Positions 42,401-52,175 of a stretch of 64,000 nt of DNA are shown here, one piece after another. Position 1 is the first letter of the stretch, and each line of letters opens with the position of its first letter. Location of the stretch: contig CM040099.1 in the NCBI GenBank assembly GCA_022496805.1, forward strand, positions 17,696,531-17,760,530. The letters are read 5' to 3'. The notes below the pieces were generated by a model. It was not told the origin of the DNA, searched no databases, and saw only the letters and a list, made by a program, of their open reading frames with translations. The position numbers and the translations under genes were made by a program. Origin of the DNA: Pohlia nutans. Its lineage: Eukaryota > Streptophyta > Bryopsida > Bryales > Mniaceae.

Positions 42401-44062
42401 GATCATATTGTGACAGTAGAAGAAAAGACTGAGGGACTTGTACACTGAGCATGTTCACTCAGATGTGACCAAACTCACTCAAATATGGCCAAATTCACTC
42501 AGAATCCCACTCCAGGCTGAGTGAACAAGTCCCTCTTTTCTTCTAGTGTGAAAAAAATTAAAAAATATAGTGGAGCGTTGGATGTGTGATAAAAAAACAA
42601 ATAAATTGTAATAAAAAGAAGTCCACATAGAATCTACTCAAAACTGCTAAAAAACCATGAGGCTGAGTTTGGGCTTCTTGGTCCTTTAGGGGTTAAAACG
42701 CTTGGAAAAAGTTGCCTCTATCTTAATTCTGCAACAGACGGCTCCAGTCTTTTTAACTTGTGGTACGTGTGATTGAATCCCTTAAAGTGAGTTACACAAG
42801 CACATGTCCAGAATATGTATTGTAGAGTTCCACTGTACATTGTGATCCATAATATACTATCAACACTTCTAGGATCATGCACTGTGTGCTACGTTTGTTA
42901 GCAATGTTATTTATACCTTAGTAAGCTGCATTTAGGAACTGTAATCATGCCAGTTGTAGATTGAAAAGAGTCCCAATATGGTGGAACGTCCCAATTAAAC
43001 GAATATCACGTTTAAACATATTTAGAGTTGAAAATATTGATGCATACTTACATTAAACATATATTTAAGACGGAATAGATATCAGTATATACAAACTTAA
43101 GGTTTTTTAGACATATAACCCCTTGTATATAGGGGGTTTTAAGAGGGGGTCATGAATGCATGTGATTCTTAAACATAATGTAGAGTACACTTAATTCATG
43201 CCGGCCTTGAAAGAGGACCATGGTTCTTACTACACTAGTAGCAAACCTGTCGTTTTTCATTCCCAACTTTGTGGGAACAGTGAACAGTACTGGAACATTA
43301 TACTTATATTTTTGTCTTTTTGTGACCAAAACTACTCACCAACATTGACACAACCCATGTGCCTAGCGCGGTTTCATTTCTATTTCATTTATAGTATGTG
43401 AAAAGCGACACATTTCCTAATAGTGCTACTACTACTGGTACTAAGCATGGCAACGATGGGGGTGTGTGTGTGTGCAGATTAGCAACTTGGATAGCTTGTA
43501 CTTCATCTCACTGTTCATTTCGATCTTCGTGACGGGCATTCTGGAGATGCGGTGGTCGGGCGTGGGGGTGGACGAGTGGTGGCGCAACGAGCAGTTTTGG
43601 GTGATCGGCGGGGTGAGCGCGCACCTGTTTGCCCTGTTCCAGGGCTTGCTCAAGGTGTTTGCTGGGATCGACACCAACTTCACGGTGACGTCGAAGGCGG
43701 GGGACGACGACAACAGCTTCGGGGAGCTCTACATGCTCAAGTGGACGTCGCTCCTGGTGCCGCCCACCACCATCCTCATCTTCAACCTGGTGGGCGTGGT
43801 GGCCGGGATCTCGGACGCCATCAACAACGGCTACCAGTCGTGGGGCCCGCTCTTCGGCAAGCTCTTCTTCGCCTTCTGGGTCATCGTGCACCTCTACCCC
43901 TTCCTCAAGGGCTTGATGGGGCGCCAGAACCGCACCCCGACCATCGTTATCGTCTGGTCCATTCTGCTCGCCTCCATCTTCTCGCTCCTCTGGGTCCGCA
44001 TCAACCCGTTCGTGTCGAGATCTAATGGCCCCAACCTCGTCGAATGCGGGCTCAGTTGCTAG
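30409..44062 (+). CDS. CESA: Cellulose synthase catalytic subunit (CESA), 10 exons
   Basis: Plasma-membrane glycosyltransferase that polymerises UDP-glucose into beta-1,4-glucan in rosette complexes. Exons: 30409-30489, 30583-30778, 30860-31189, 32586-32757, 34515-34781, 36772-37117, 38142-38279, 39902-40240, 41188-42018, 43478-44062. All introns are GT-AG and phases match, giving 1094 aa, the usual CESA length. The N-terminal RING-type zinc finger is C39, C42, C58, C61, C66, C69, C81, C84. An acidic variable region in exon 3 includes a poly-Asp run. Two N-terminal membrane helices are in exon 5. Catalytic motifs are DDG (402-404), DCD (569-571), TED (792-794) and QVLRW (832-836). The class-specific region has a Cys cluster (666-678) and a Lys-rich stretch. 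Membrane helices follow in exons 9-10, and the end is VECGLSC. Ten exons is fewer than the roughly 12-14 I recall for angiosperm CESAs. Confidence 0.97.
31165..32140 (+). repeat. CESA intron 3 tandem repeat copying the exon 3 end, with hairpins
   Basis: The unit carries CCTTACCTCGAGTCCA (31441, 31613, 31875), nearly the same as the coding sequence at 31165-31180 in exon 3. In the copies it is preceded by TTGCAG. Each unit also holds a hairpin with a ~25-bp stem starting GAATGCAGATTCTAACG: 31345-31419, 31512-31591, 31779-31853 (perfect stem) and 32076-32140. Spacing is uneven (276, 172, 262 bp), so units gained deletions. This looks like tandem duplication across the exon-intron border. Confidence 0.85.
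31970..32240. repeat. Imperfect inverted repeat in CESA intron 3
   Basis: GCCCAAACAACCCTATTGTTTC (about 31977) is mirrored imperfectly by GAAACTATAGCGTTGTTTGGGC (about 32208). It encloses the fourth hairpin unit and forms a larger fold-back. Confidence 0.6.
32831..32947. mobile_element. Small fold-back in CESA intron 4
   Basis: TTTAGTTGGGAATTT and GGGACTCTTTGAAATCTA are mirrored by TAGATTTCAAAGAGTCC and AAATTCCCAACTAAA. 117 bp, inserted near the start of the ~108-bp tandem array. Confidence 0.65.
33161..33319. mobile_element. Fold-back MITE with AAGTC target duplication
   Basis: TGTAACAAACCTCCCACGG is mirrored by CCGTGGGAGGTTTGTTACA, and the arms continue through TTTGCTA.ATAAAATACTATAT. AAGTC flanks both sides (33156-33160 and 33320-33324). 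159 bp, non-coding. Confidence 0.85.
33729..33956. mobile_element. TIR MITE in CESA intron 4
   Basis: GGGTAATGGCTTGATATGGG is mirrored by ATCCATATCAGGCCATTCCC. No coding sequence. Confidence 0.6.
34022..34447. mobile_element. TIR element in CESA intron 4
   Basis: AAGGTGGTTACCCCATTCCC at the left is mirrored by GGGAATGGGGTAACCATCTT at the right. 426 bp, ending only 67 bp before exon 5. Confidence 0.7.
34962..35167. mobile_element. Fold-back element in CESA intron 5
   Basis: TAAGGTAGGAGCACC and CAATGCCGATAAT are mirrored by ATTATCGGCATTG and GGTGCTCCTACCTTA. It interrupts a copy of the short TTAACCCC-family core. Confidence 0.7.
35178..35391. mobile_element. Long-stem fold-back element in CESA intron 5
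   Basis: TCGAGCCACCTAAAACCGAC at 35178 is mirrored exactly at 35391. The arms stay almost perfectly complementary for about 70 bp, through TACCTAATGCCGATAATT and CTTTCATTTTAGAACG. It shares the GCCGATAATT word with the adjacent element, so the two are related. Confidence 0.8.
36484..36717 (-). mobile_element. Short TTAACCCC-family MITE (CESA intron 5)
   Basis: AGCCCTAAAGGACCATAAGG at the left and CCATGAATCCTTTAGGGGTT at the right enclose the short-family core. A second incomplete core precedes it at about 36050-36480, sharing GGTCATTT.TAAACCATGA and TAGTCGGTGGAAAGATCAC. Ends 55 bp before exon 6. Confidence 0.6.
37209..37756 (+). mobile_element. Short TTAACCCC MITE interrupted by another TIR element (CESA intron 6)
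   Basis: Outer ends are TAACCCCTAAAGGACCAAGG and TGGACCTTTAGGGG. The core is split by about 300 bp bounded by GAGTTAACCGAAAAG (near 37271) and its near-inverse CTTTTCGGTTGACTC (near 37578). Confidence 0.65.
38348..38583 (-). mobile_element. Short TTAACCCC-family MITE (CESA intron 7)
   Basis: TTAACCCCAAAAGGACCATA is mirrored by GGTCCTTTAGGGGTTAA. 236 bp, opposite orientation to the copies at 42114 and 56310. Confidence 0.8.
39442..39694. mobile_element. Stowaway-type MITE (Tc1/mariner) in CESA intron 7
   Basis: CTCCCTCTGTCCCAAAGTTA is mirrored by TAACTTTGGGACGGAGGGAG, and TA dinucleotides flank both ends. These termini and the TA duplication are the hallmark of plant Stowaway elements. It is 253 bp, with arms extended by GACTTTCAAACATG-type pairing. 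Confidence 0.92.
40304..40842 (+). repeat. ~275-bp tandem duplication in CESA intron 8
   Basis: Copy 1 (about 40304-40577) and copy 2 (about 40579-40842) share TTCTAATTGCTAATAAACCACAGTA, CTTGAAAAACCCGAGAGCAT and CTACATTCTACTGTAAACCGTG blocks in order, with scattered differences. Confidence 0.85.
42114..42383 (+). mobile_element. Short TTAACCCC-family MITE (CESA intron 9)
   Basis: TTAACCCCTCAAGGACCAAG is mirrored by TTGGTCCTTTAGGGGTTAA. The first ~30 bp are partly duplicated. The core matches 56310-56547. Confidence 0.8.
42384..42695 (+). mobile_element. Second short TTAACCCC MITE, interrupted by a CACTA-type MITE
   Basis: Follows the previous copy directly. Ends in TTGGTCCTTTAGGGGTTAA. Its core is interrupted at 42414-42548. 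Confidence 0.7.
42414..42548. mobile_element. CACTA-type MITE nested in a TTAACCCC MITE
   Basis: CAGTAGAAGAAAAGACTGAGG is mirrored by CCTCTTTTCTTCTAGTG. The trinucleotide TGA is duplicated on both sides (42411-42413 and 42549-42551), as expected for CACTA transposition. Confidence 0.8.
43233..43425. mobile_element. 193-bp CACTA-type MITE (CESA intron 9)
   Basis: CACTAGTAGCAAACCTGTCG is mirrored by CGACACATTTCCTAATAGTG. CTA is duplicated on both sides. Same length and sequence family as 54943-55135. Lies 52 bp upstream of exon 10. Confidence 0.85.
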
Positions 44063-44136
44063 GGTTTTTAGGGTTTTAGGGTCCCACTGAACCCACCCTT
44101 TTGTAAAGAATTGCAGGGTTGTGCAAAGCGCACGAT

Positions 44137-44350
44137 GCAGTGATAGGGGGCTGGCTGTGCGGTTATAGGGCCCTGCCTCGGCGGTGATAGGGAGCTGGCT
44201 CGGCAGTGTTACCGGGCGGCCTTCGCGGCGATAGGGAGCTGATTGGGCGGTGATAGGGAGCTGGCTGGGCGGTGATAAGGGGTGGGCTTGGCGGCGATAG
44301 GAAGCTGCCTTGGCGGTGATAGGGAGCTGGCTGGGTGGTGACAAGGGGCG
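44137..44350 (+). repeat. Degenerate ~23-bp minisatellite just after CESA
   Basis: About eight or nine imperfect units of the type GGCGGTGATAGGGAGCTGGCT, starting 75 bp past the stop codon, probably within the 3' UTR. A long antisense ORF through it is an artefact of the repeat and GC-rich exon 10. Confidence 0.8.
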
Positions 44351-44397
44351 GGTGTGGAAAATGGGCTTGTAGTACCGTACGAGAGGTTCAGATTTGA

Positions 44398-44465
44398 ACG
44401 TCCACGTCAGATTTGGAGAGGTCCACGTCATCCTAAATTGATCACAAGACGACACGTGGACTTTT
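44398..44465 (-). repeat. Dispersed repeat shared with 28229-28300
   Basis: CCACGTCAGATTTGGAGAGG and TCACAAGACGACACGTGG occur inverted, with a few changes, upstream of CESA. The two copies lie either side of the gene. Confidence 0.6.
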
Positions 44466-45660
44466 CAAGAAAGAGTAGTTGATTTATGTTGAAACTGACG
44501 AAGCTGCAGTATTTGTAGTAGTAAGGTTTGGTCCTGGCCCTTTTTTTAGATCGCCAAATTTGACAAACTGACTGAGCGTTACATGATCTGGGAAACGAAT
44601 TCGAATGCCAGTGAGGACATACAATGGAGGGGATTTGAGCTGCAGTTGAGGCTCACCCTTTATTTATTTTTAGTGTCTCTTGGTTTCTGATTTAATTTTT
44701 CACATTTTTTTTGAAGTCACAGGTTTTTTTGGTTCGGTGCTCTCATTGTTCTTGTAAGATGAATTGCACTCAAAAATAAGAACGTTAATGAATTGCCAAT
44801 GATGTCATACCAATGAATTGCACTAAAAAATAATCCATACTTTAGGGTTATCTGTAAAGAGGGTGTTTTCAATCTTGGTATAGAATTTTGTGACATCCAT
44901 TATCACAAGGCATGAAGCTCCTTCCCTTGCAGAGCACCCAGGGAGTGTATTCTTCAAGTACTGTAATTATACACGTGCGTGCACAACAAGGGTATTATTT
45001 AGAACAAGCATGTACAAAATGTACTTATGGGAGATATATTTCAATCGAACGGAAAGTAGATATATATGAAGCTTGGAGTTTAATTCCACATTTTTAGCCC
45101 ATGTGTACATATAGAAATGTATTTTGAGGCTGTGAGATTTGTACATATATTGCTTGATTTTAGCCAAATAGAAAATGTATACAAGGGTGTTTTAATAAGG
45201 GGGATGCACGCACGTGATTCCTGGCTTTACTGAATAGTGCACTCCCTGAGGCAGAGCATGAGGTTGGTGTTGTGGGGGTATGTGGAGATTCCTCTGTTGG
45301 AACTCAAGCAAGGTTTGGGAAGGTTTGGGTTGGAGCTTCTCTTGCATTGGGGAGGTTCAAGGTTAGAATCTCTCGTGACAGCACTATGCATTGTCATTGG
45401 TTAAAAAAAACAGGGTCCAAATCTCATTTTTATCGCCTTTCAAGCTAAAAACCTAGTTTTACCTTGTCTTTCCTCTTGTGCAAAGTTCTTGCTCAACTTT
45501 TCGAATAGCTCTTTGGTTTGTGATTAAATGAAGGAATTTTGAATCTTGAGTTTTTGAGTTTTATATAAAAATATTGGATATAGAAACCATATGTATAATT
45601 GTACAAATATAATCTACATTGAATAGGGGTCTTAAGGGGGACCAAAAAATTAAAGGGGTT
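44466..45660. other. CESA downstream region, no gene recognised
   Basis: AT-rich, with short ORFs lacking any domain. An imperfect duplication of TGAATTGCACTCAAAAATAA occurs near 44760-44832. Confidence 0.35.
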
Positions 45661-46714
45661 TAACACACAATTCGCTATTTACGCACTTGGCTATATAATC
45701 ATGCACTTGGTCCCCGAGCGCATGATTTTATTTGTCTAACTTTTATTTTTTAAAAACCAACGATTATTGTCTTTCTTCAATCCCTTACATTGTAAACAAA
45801 TAATTATTTTAATAAATTTTTATTCTCATCTTTATCTTTTCTTTTATCTTTTCTATTTTATCTTGATTTCTTTCTCGTCTTCTTTCTTGTCTTTCTTCTT
45901 GTCTTCCTTTTTGTCTTCGTTGTCTTTTTTTTCTTCTACTTTTTCTTCAGTTGTGGCTGCTGAACCCTAAACAATGGGAGCAAACCAAAAAAAAAAAAAA
46001 AAAAAAGTTTTTTTTTTTTTTTTTCGTTTTTCGTGGGGTGCTGAATGGCAGCCAAAATTTTATTTTATTTATTTTTTATTTTATTTATTTATTTTTTATT
46101 TCCCTTTTTTCTTGGCCGTGGGGTGCTGCTGAACCCTGAATGGCAGCTGCCAAAAAAAATAAAAATAAAAATAAAATTGACTTTTTTGACTTTTCCTAAA
46201 AATTACTATTTTTAGTCGCTGGGGTGCGCGGCCGCGCACCCAAAGACTCTTCTTCCTCTTCTTCTCCTTCCCCTCTCCTCATATATATATAGGAGAGAGG
46301 TGACGGGAGGGAGAGGGAGTTGAAGAATGAATGGAAGAGATCCTCTCCTCTCCCCTATATATGTGAGGAGAGGGGAGGGATGGAGAGAGAGGGAGGGATG
46401 GAGAGGGAGGGATGGAGAGGGAGGGATGGAGAGGGAGGGATGGAGAGGGAGGGATGGAGAGGGAGGGATGGAGAGGGAGGGATGGAGATGAAAATGAGGG
46501 AGATGAGAAGGTTTATGGGTGCGCGGCCGCGCACCCAAGCGGCTAAAAATAGTAATTTTTAGAAAAAGTCAAAAAAGTCAAAAAAAAAAAAGTCTTTTTT
46601 TTTTTTTTTTGGCAGCTGCCATTCAGGGTTCAGCAGCACCCCACGGCCAAGAAAAAGGGATTTTTTTTTTGGCGGCTGCCATTCAGGGTTCAGCAGCACC
46701 CCACGGCCAACCCG

Positions 46715-46747
<33 letters not shown>

Positions 46748-47164
46748 TTTTTTTTTTTTTTTTTTTTTTGGTTTGCTCCCATTGTTTAGGGTTCAGCAGC
46801 CACAACTGAAGAAAAAGTAGAAGAAAAAAAAGACAACAAAGACAAAAAGGAAGACAAGAAGAAAGACAAAAAGAAGACAAGAAGAAAGACAAAAAGAAGA
46901 CAAGAAGAAAGACAAGAGGGAGACAAGAAAGAAGACAAGAAAGAAATCAAGATTAAAAAGAAAAGATAAAAAAAAAGGTAAAAGAAAAGATAAAGATGAG
47001 AATAAAAATTTATTAAAATAACTATTTGTTTACAATGTGGGGGATTGAAGAAAGACAACATTGATGTTTTTTAGAGAACTATTTAACCAACCTTTTTAAA
47101 AGTCAAATATGCTTATGAAATGAGCGCACTTGGCCAAGTGCATAAATAGCGAATTGCGTGTTGT
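45661..47164. mobile_element. Giant fold-back element A (~1.5 kb)
   Basis: The arms are inverted copies over most of their length. Outer ends share ACAATTCGCTATTTA.GCACTTGG. Then come a pyrimidine-rich TCTTGTCTTCCTT arm, GGCTGCTGAACCCTAAACAATGGGAGCAAACC, an abrupt poly-A to poly-T switch, GGGGTGCTGCTGAACCCTGAATGGCAGC, and GACTTTTTTGACTTTT-AAAATTACTATTTTTAG. Two copies of the palindrome GGGTGCGCGGCCGCGCACCC (46222-46241 and 46517-46536) flank a central loop made of a GA-rich minisatellite. It encodes no transposase. Confidence 0.85.
46376..46490 (+). repeat. GA-rich minisatellite at the centre of fold-back A
   Basis: About eight tandem units of GGGAGGGATGGAGA(G), one to two helical turns each, lie between the two 20-bp palindromes. 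Confidence 0.85.
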
Positions 47165-47486
47165 TTACCCTTTGGTAAAAAAAAAATTGTTTGGAAAAAA
47201 TTAAACAAAAGTTGTGATTGTCTAACTATATGCCAAAATAAAAACGAAATTACTGTGTTTTTGTACAGTTCAAATAAATTATATGTATTAATGAATCTTT
47301 GCAAGTTTAGGGATTAGGGTTTCACAGAATCATCATTATGACTTTTAAACTCATACGTTCAATTTGGTTGGAAAAATTGAAATATGAGGGTAAAACTCCA
47401 TCGCCAGTCATAACAATATTCCAATATTCCAGTTAAATCGGACCCAAAAAGTGTCGAAAACCCAAATTGGAATATTGTTATGACTT

Positions 47487-48057
47487 TTAACCCCTATAGA
47501 ACCATGAGGCCACCACACCGTTTTTGAACCTACAAAGTGAGGAATTTTAAGTTTTTGAGCCGTGAATTGCAAGGCAAGCAACAAAGAGACCCTGGTTCTT
47601 TTTGAGAGATGAATTTATGGATACTTCATGATCAGAATTTCATGAAGTGTACGATTTTTGGTGATTTTTTTGAGCTCGAAAGAGGCTATTTTGGAGTCAC
47701 TTGAGACCCTCATATCTTTCTCCTCACACCTTCAAATTATGTGAATTTTTTTTTCACATACTCAAAATTATGTAGAAATTTTTGAATTTTTGGAGCACTT
47801 TTGCTCAATCCGATTTCAGCATATGTAGAAAATATTCCACACAAATTCCATCAATCTTCTCAACAATGACATTTTCTCAAAAATTGTGCGATTTTGTTGA
47901 TCCTTTTTCCATACAAAAGCTATGTAATTCTTCTTTAATTTCAACAGTGCCCATCATCAAAATTAACCCACACCAATGAGGAATTGAGCTTATTATAAGT
48001 GGTAGTCAAAAAAAACAAGAGCTAATTTTAAAACCCACCTGGTCCTTTCGAGGTTAA
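47487..48057 (+). mobile_element. Long TTAACCCC-family MITE (~570 bp)
   Basis: TTAACCCCTATAGAACCATG at the left, CCTGGTCCTTTCGAGGTTAA at the right. The core matches 12343-12905 and, inverted, 58976-59558. Confidence 0.8.
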
Positions 48058-49411
48058 ATTTGTGCTTTGGATGATAGAGATGAAACATGGTTCTATAACC
48101 TTTAAACATGTGCCTTTGTACAAAGGGATATGACACGAATGTGACCTTTGAACCTATGCTTTGGTTGATTAGGATGAACATGGTTGTGACTTTTGATCAT
48201 GTGTCTTTGTAGGATGGGAAAAAATACTCTCTATGGTTAAAGAAAAAGCTCTTTTAATTATTGAAATCTTTGAAGTTTTCAAATAGCTAATGTTTTGTAT
48301 TTGTATTGGAGTCGCATATCCTTGTCATTTAGATTCAATTTCTTAAATTTAGTTTTAAGTTTAAGGATTTGAGTCCCAAATCGTGAAAGACCCGTATGAA
48401 ATACCTATAATTTTTGCCCTAACCAAAAGCATCTGTATTTACAAGATTTAGAAATCTCAATTTCAAAAATAAAAGGCACTTAAATATAGGGATTTTGTGG
48501 GCTCATAGACAACAATAGAAAATTCTATTTATATCCAATATTATTAAAGTGATAGTCCAATGATATAATGCATTAATGATATATGACATGTAGGTTTTCA
48601 CATTTGACTCAAATCTACGTATCTTTTAAATCCAAGTTGAACACTTTAATGAACTTTTTTTCAATAAACTAAAAAACATAACAACACTACAAACAACCCA
48701 TATTTGGCCATTTTGTGGCGTGAATTGAGAGAATCGCACTTCATGACTCAAGATAATTTACAAGTTGCATAAAAACACAATAAACCTAATACAGCATTAC
48801 ACAATCCTAAGATCTACACTTGTTTTGATATTATTTTGCAACGTCATTAAACCAAAAGAATATTAAATCTCAAAAGATGAGATGAGTCAACTTGCTTGGC
48901 ACTTGGTACAGCAACTCCCACTTATCTCAAACCAAAAATCATTAAATTATCAATAAAATCCAGCATTTTTTTGGATTTTTGATCATTTGTAAATCTAACA
49001 TTAAATATTTACATCATGTGTACGTTTAAAGCACAAGCATCCATTTCTAACATAACATGTGTACCAAACCAATATTGTGAAATGTGAACTTCTATATTCT
49101 CAGTGAATTGATTGAATCAAAAAAATAATGATTTAAAAGTTTACGTTCACAGTTATGATTTGTCAATCTATTGAAAACAATCACACTTGTCAATTTCACC
49201 TAGTTGCAAATACTGTGTTTTGTTTAAACCGATGGAAATGGTTCTACAACCCTACTGTTGCAAATGCCAATCGGCGTTCAACCTTCAAAAATTCTAACAT
49301 CAAGCCTCCTTTTGGAAACTCATTCGATCATAATGCACGAACAATCATTTTACTTGATAGTCATTCCTTTTCTAAATTAGCTTTCAATTCTGACTTCCTC
49401 TCCTTATAAAC
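48058..49411. other. Intergenic, no gene recognised
   Basis: AT-rich. A ~60-bp imperfect duplication around TGTGCCTTTGTA and GATGAACATGGTT lies at 48060-48230. An ORF at 49155-49409 (+) has no recognised domain and runs into the 3' side of the PAH gene. Confidence 0.35.
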
Positions 49412-51487
49412 CTATTTTTGATCTTTATACCAATTGTACCAAGTGTACTCCACAATTGGCTCTTCACGCCTTGGCCTGCATTTGTTGAGACGTTCCACGA
49501 GTTCCACCGTAGTTGGTAGTTGTAATGGTGGAAGCAACAACGATCCAACATCCTTGCCTTTTGTATTCTGATCTTTCCAAGCCTCTGTCGGCATTTTTGG
49601 ACATGTTGGCATCTTTTGAGGCTCTTGAGATCCTCTACGTCCATCATTGGACGACAATAGCCTCCTATTGGCAATGCGTTCAGACCGCACCCTCTTATGT
49701 ACAAGAGATCCAGAAGCTTTGCCTTCATCATTGAACAACAATAGCTTCTTGTTGGCAATGCGTTCTAGCACCTCCTCAAGCTGAATCTCTTTGCCTCCAT
49801 GGTTGGACAACAATTGCCTCAATGTAGCAATGTCCCTTGGTTTCCTATCAAGATGTGAAAATCCATCAACTTCGCTCCCATCATTGAACGACAATTGCCT
49901 CTTGTCGGCAATGCGTTGGGATACTTTTTTTGGCTGATGCTCTTTAAATCCACGATTGTCAACTTTGATTTGACTTCCTTCTTCCCAGTTCCTCTCCTTT
50001 CGCTTCCTAGGCTCACAATACAATGAATGCACCAATTAGAACCATGTTTAGAACCTCATATTCGTTATAACTTTGACAACTCTCATTGTGCTACTTGAGA
50101 GCCTCTTCCTAAATTTGTTAAATTATATTCATTTGATCATCATTCTAGCTACTCCTCTACATAGTTATAGCTTCAATTTAAGGCATATGTGACATAACTT
50201 CATTTATTTTGTACATAATTATGTCCCTTGAAGGCATGAAGTTATAAAATTATAATATGACTTCAACTTAGGCCATATGTACTTCATATGTGAGAAGTTC
50301 AAAGAACATATCTAACTTTTATAGCTTAAGATTGCACATATGCCCTTTTGAAGCTATGTAATTTCACTTTTGTTGGGGCTTCACTATGAGGACCAAATAT
50401 ATGAGCACAATTTGTTAACAACTTAGGTGGAGTAGCTACATTAGCATCACAACTCCTAATTATTGAATGTTAGCAAATTCAAATGCTCTCAGAGTGACTC
50501 CCTCACAATACTAAAAAATGTAACACATAATATATGACCCTAGTAGTACATGCTACTAAGATAATATATCGCATGCCACGTATTGATAATTTGTAATTAT
50601 TTTAAATAAATGTTTGCATCCCTGATCAATTCCTCCATATAACACCATCTTGTTAGTTGCTACACGCTATCTAATACAATTTGGTAGGCTAAAACATAAT
50701 AAAAGAAAAATCAATTGAATATACTACACACATTATTTATGAACAGGTTGATAGATAATCGATAAGATTTTGTAACTCACCTCATGTTATACTTTGAATT
50801 CTCAATATTCAGTTTCTCCTCGCCCTTGCGTGCTTTCTTTGCTACGCGTGTAGGCTCACCATGTTGATTGCTTTCACCAAGTACCGTGCCTTTTCCTTCA
50901 ATCGTGTTGTTATCCGGTTTCTCTTTGCCCTTGCGTGCTTTGTCTGGTACGTGTGTAGGCTCACCACGTCGATTGCTCTCGCTAAATACCGTGCCTTTCC
51001 CCTCAACGGTGTTGTTATCCAATTTCTCTTTGCCCTTGCATGTTTTGTCTGCTACACGTATAGGCTCACCACGTCGATTGCTCTCGCCAGGTACCGTGCA
51101 TTTCCCCTCAATCGTGTTGTTGTAATGCTTATCGCAAACTAGAAAACTCGGTTTTTTGAATGGAGGTTGTTGTGAACTAGTTTCTATGTTAGCTAGCATT
51201 AAACTCGTACTTGGAATGATCGAAGTATCAGGAAAAAGAGTTTTGAAATCTTGCACAAAATCACTGCTGTCTCTGAACGGCAATTTCGCCATCTCGTGGG
51301 CTTCTTTGATGGTCACTTCGTGATTATTATACAAGTGCATAATCATACAAAATGCATCGTATTTGCATTGATCCAACTCCTTGACCTTATCATTGAAGAT
51401 GATCGCTTGTTGCCACCTGTCAAAAGATGTTCGCTTGTTGCTTTTTGTTGTCAACTTCAGCAATGGTGTAGGTGCCATTTCAATCAA
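49412..51487 (-). CDS. PAH (SIN3-like) domain protein with 35-residue tandem repeats, 2 exons
   Basis: Exon 1 51487-50781, exon 2 50006-49412. The donor GTGAGT and the acceptor CCTAG join in frame (AG|G, Arg), predicting 433 aa. Residues about 27-90 (VKELDQCKYDAFCMIM ... DFVQDFKTLFPD) resemble a paired amphipathic helix, the SIN3 corepressor module that binds transcription factors. Residues 123-227 are three 35-residue repeats of NNTIEGKGTV..ESNRRGEPTRV followed by DKARKGKEK, rich in basic, nuclear-signal-like clusters. Exon 2 has further imperfect repeats (RIADKRQLSFNDG, RIANKKLLLFNDEG, RIANRRLLSSNDG). ATG 51487 is the first, with a second at 51478. A nuclear role is inference. The gene could also be a captured or decaying SIN3-like fragment; the intact splice argues for function. 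Confidence 0.6.
50007..50780 (-). other. Intron of the PAH gene
   Basis: 774-bp AT-rich intron with GT-AG ends on the minus strand. It contains imperfect repeats of CTTCAATTTAAGGCATATGT-like sequence (about 50170-50290). No other feature. Confidence 0.55.
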
Positions 51488-51574
51488 TGAATATGAAGCG
51501 CTTCTAAGAATCTCCCGTCAATATGAAGTGCATCTTCACAACACAACACACAGTGATAAGCAATTTGACGCGAC

Positions 51575-52175
51575 GCTAGAGGGATATCCAAATGATTGAC
51601 ATTGATTCTAGATCAAAGGTGCCACAAATCACAACTAGTGAATGAGGAACTAAGGGAGGAACCGGTTGCTTTTATACACACAAACCTCCAAACGAGACCC
51701 AAGTTAAATTCCCTTCCCAACGTGCGAGACACTAGAGGGGTATCCAAATGATTACCCTTGAAGAACAAAGATGCCACAAAATCACAACTAATGAATGAGG
51801 AACTAAGGGAGGAACCGGTTGCTTTTATACACACAAACCTCCAAACGAGACCCAAGTTAAATTCCCTTCCCTACGTGCGAGACACTAGAGGGGTATCCAA
51901 ATGATGACCCTTGAAGAACAAAGATGCCACAAAATCACAACTAGTGAATGAAGAACAAAAGGACAAACTGTCTGCATTTATACTTACAAACCTTTTAACA
52001 AGACCCAAGTTTTCCCTCCCCAACGTACAAGACACTAGGGAGACATCCAAATGATCAATATCGAAGATCAAAGCTCCCACAAATCACAACTAACGAATGA
52101 AGAAATGAAGGGCGTTTATATTGAAGTACGTCCGAATGAGACCTAAATTCTCCCTTCTTGCCGTACAAGATAGTA
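51575..52175 (-). repeat. ~153-bp tandem repeats upstream of the PAH gene, each with a TATA-like box
   Basis: Four units share ATCCAAATGAT, GCCACAAAATCACAACTA and AACGAGACCCAAGTT words. On the minus strand each has a TATA-like octamer: TATAAAAG at 51669-51676 and 51822-51829, then TATAAATG (51975-51982) and TATAAACG (52113-52120). The two proximal units are nearly identical; the distal ones are worn. The proximal box is about 180 bp before the PAH gene ATG, a plausible core promoter position. Confidence 0.75.
51669..51676 (-). promoter_or_regulatory. Candidate TATA box of the PAH gene
   Basis: TATAAAAG on the coding strand, ~180 bp before the predicted start codon. Duplicated 153 bp further upstream. 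Confidence 0.45.
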
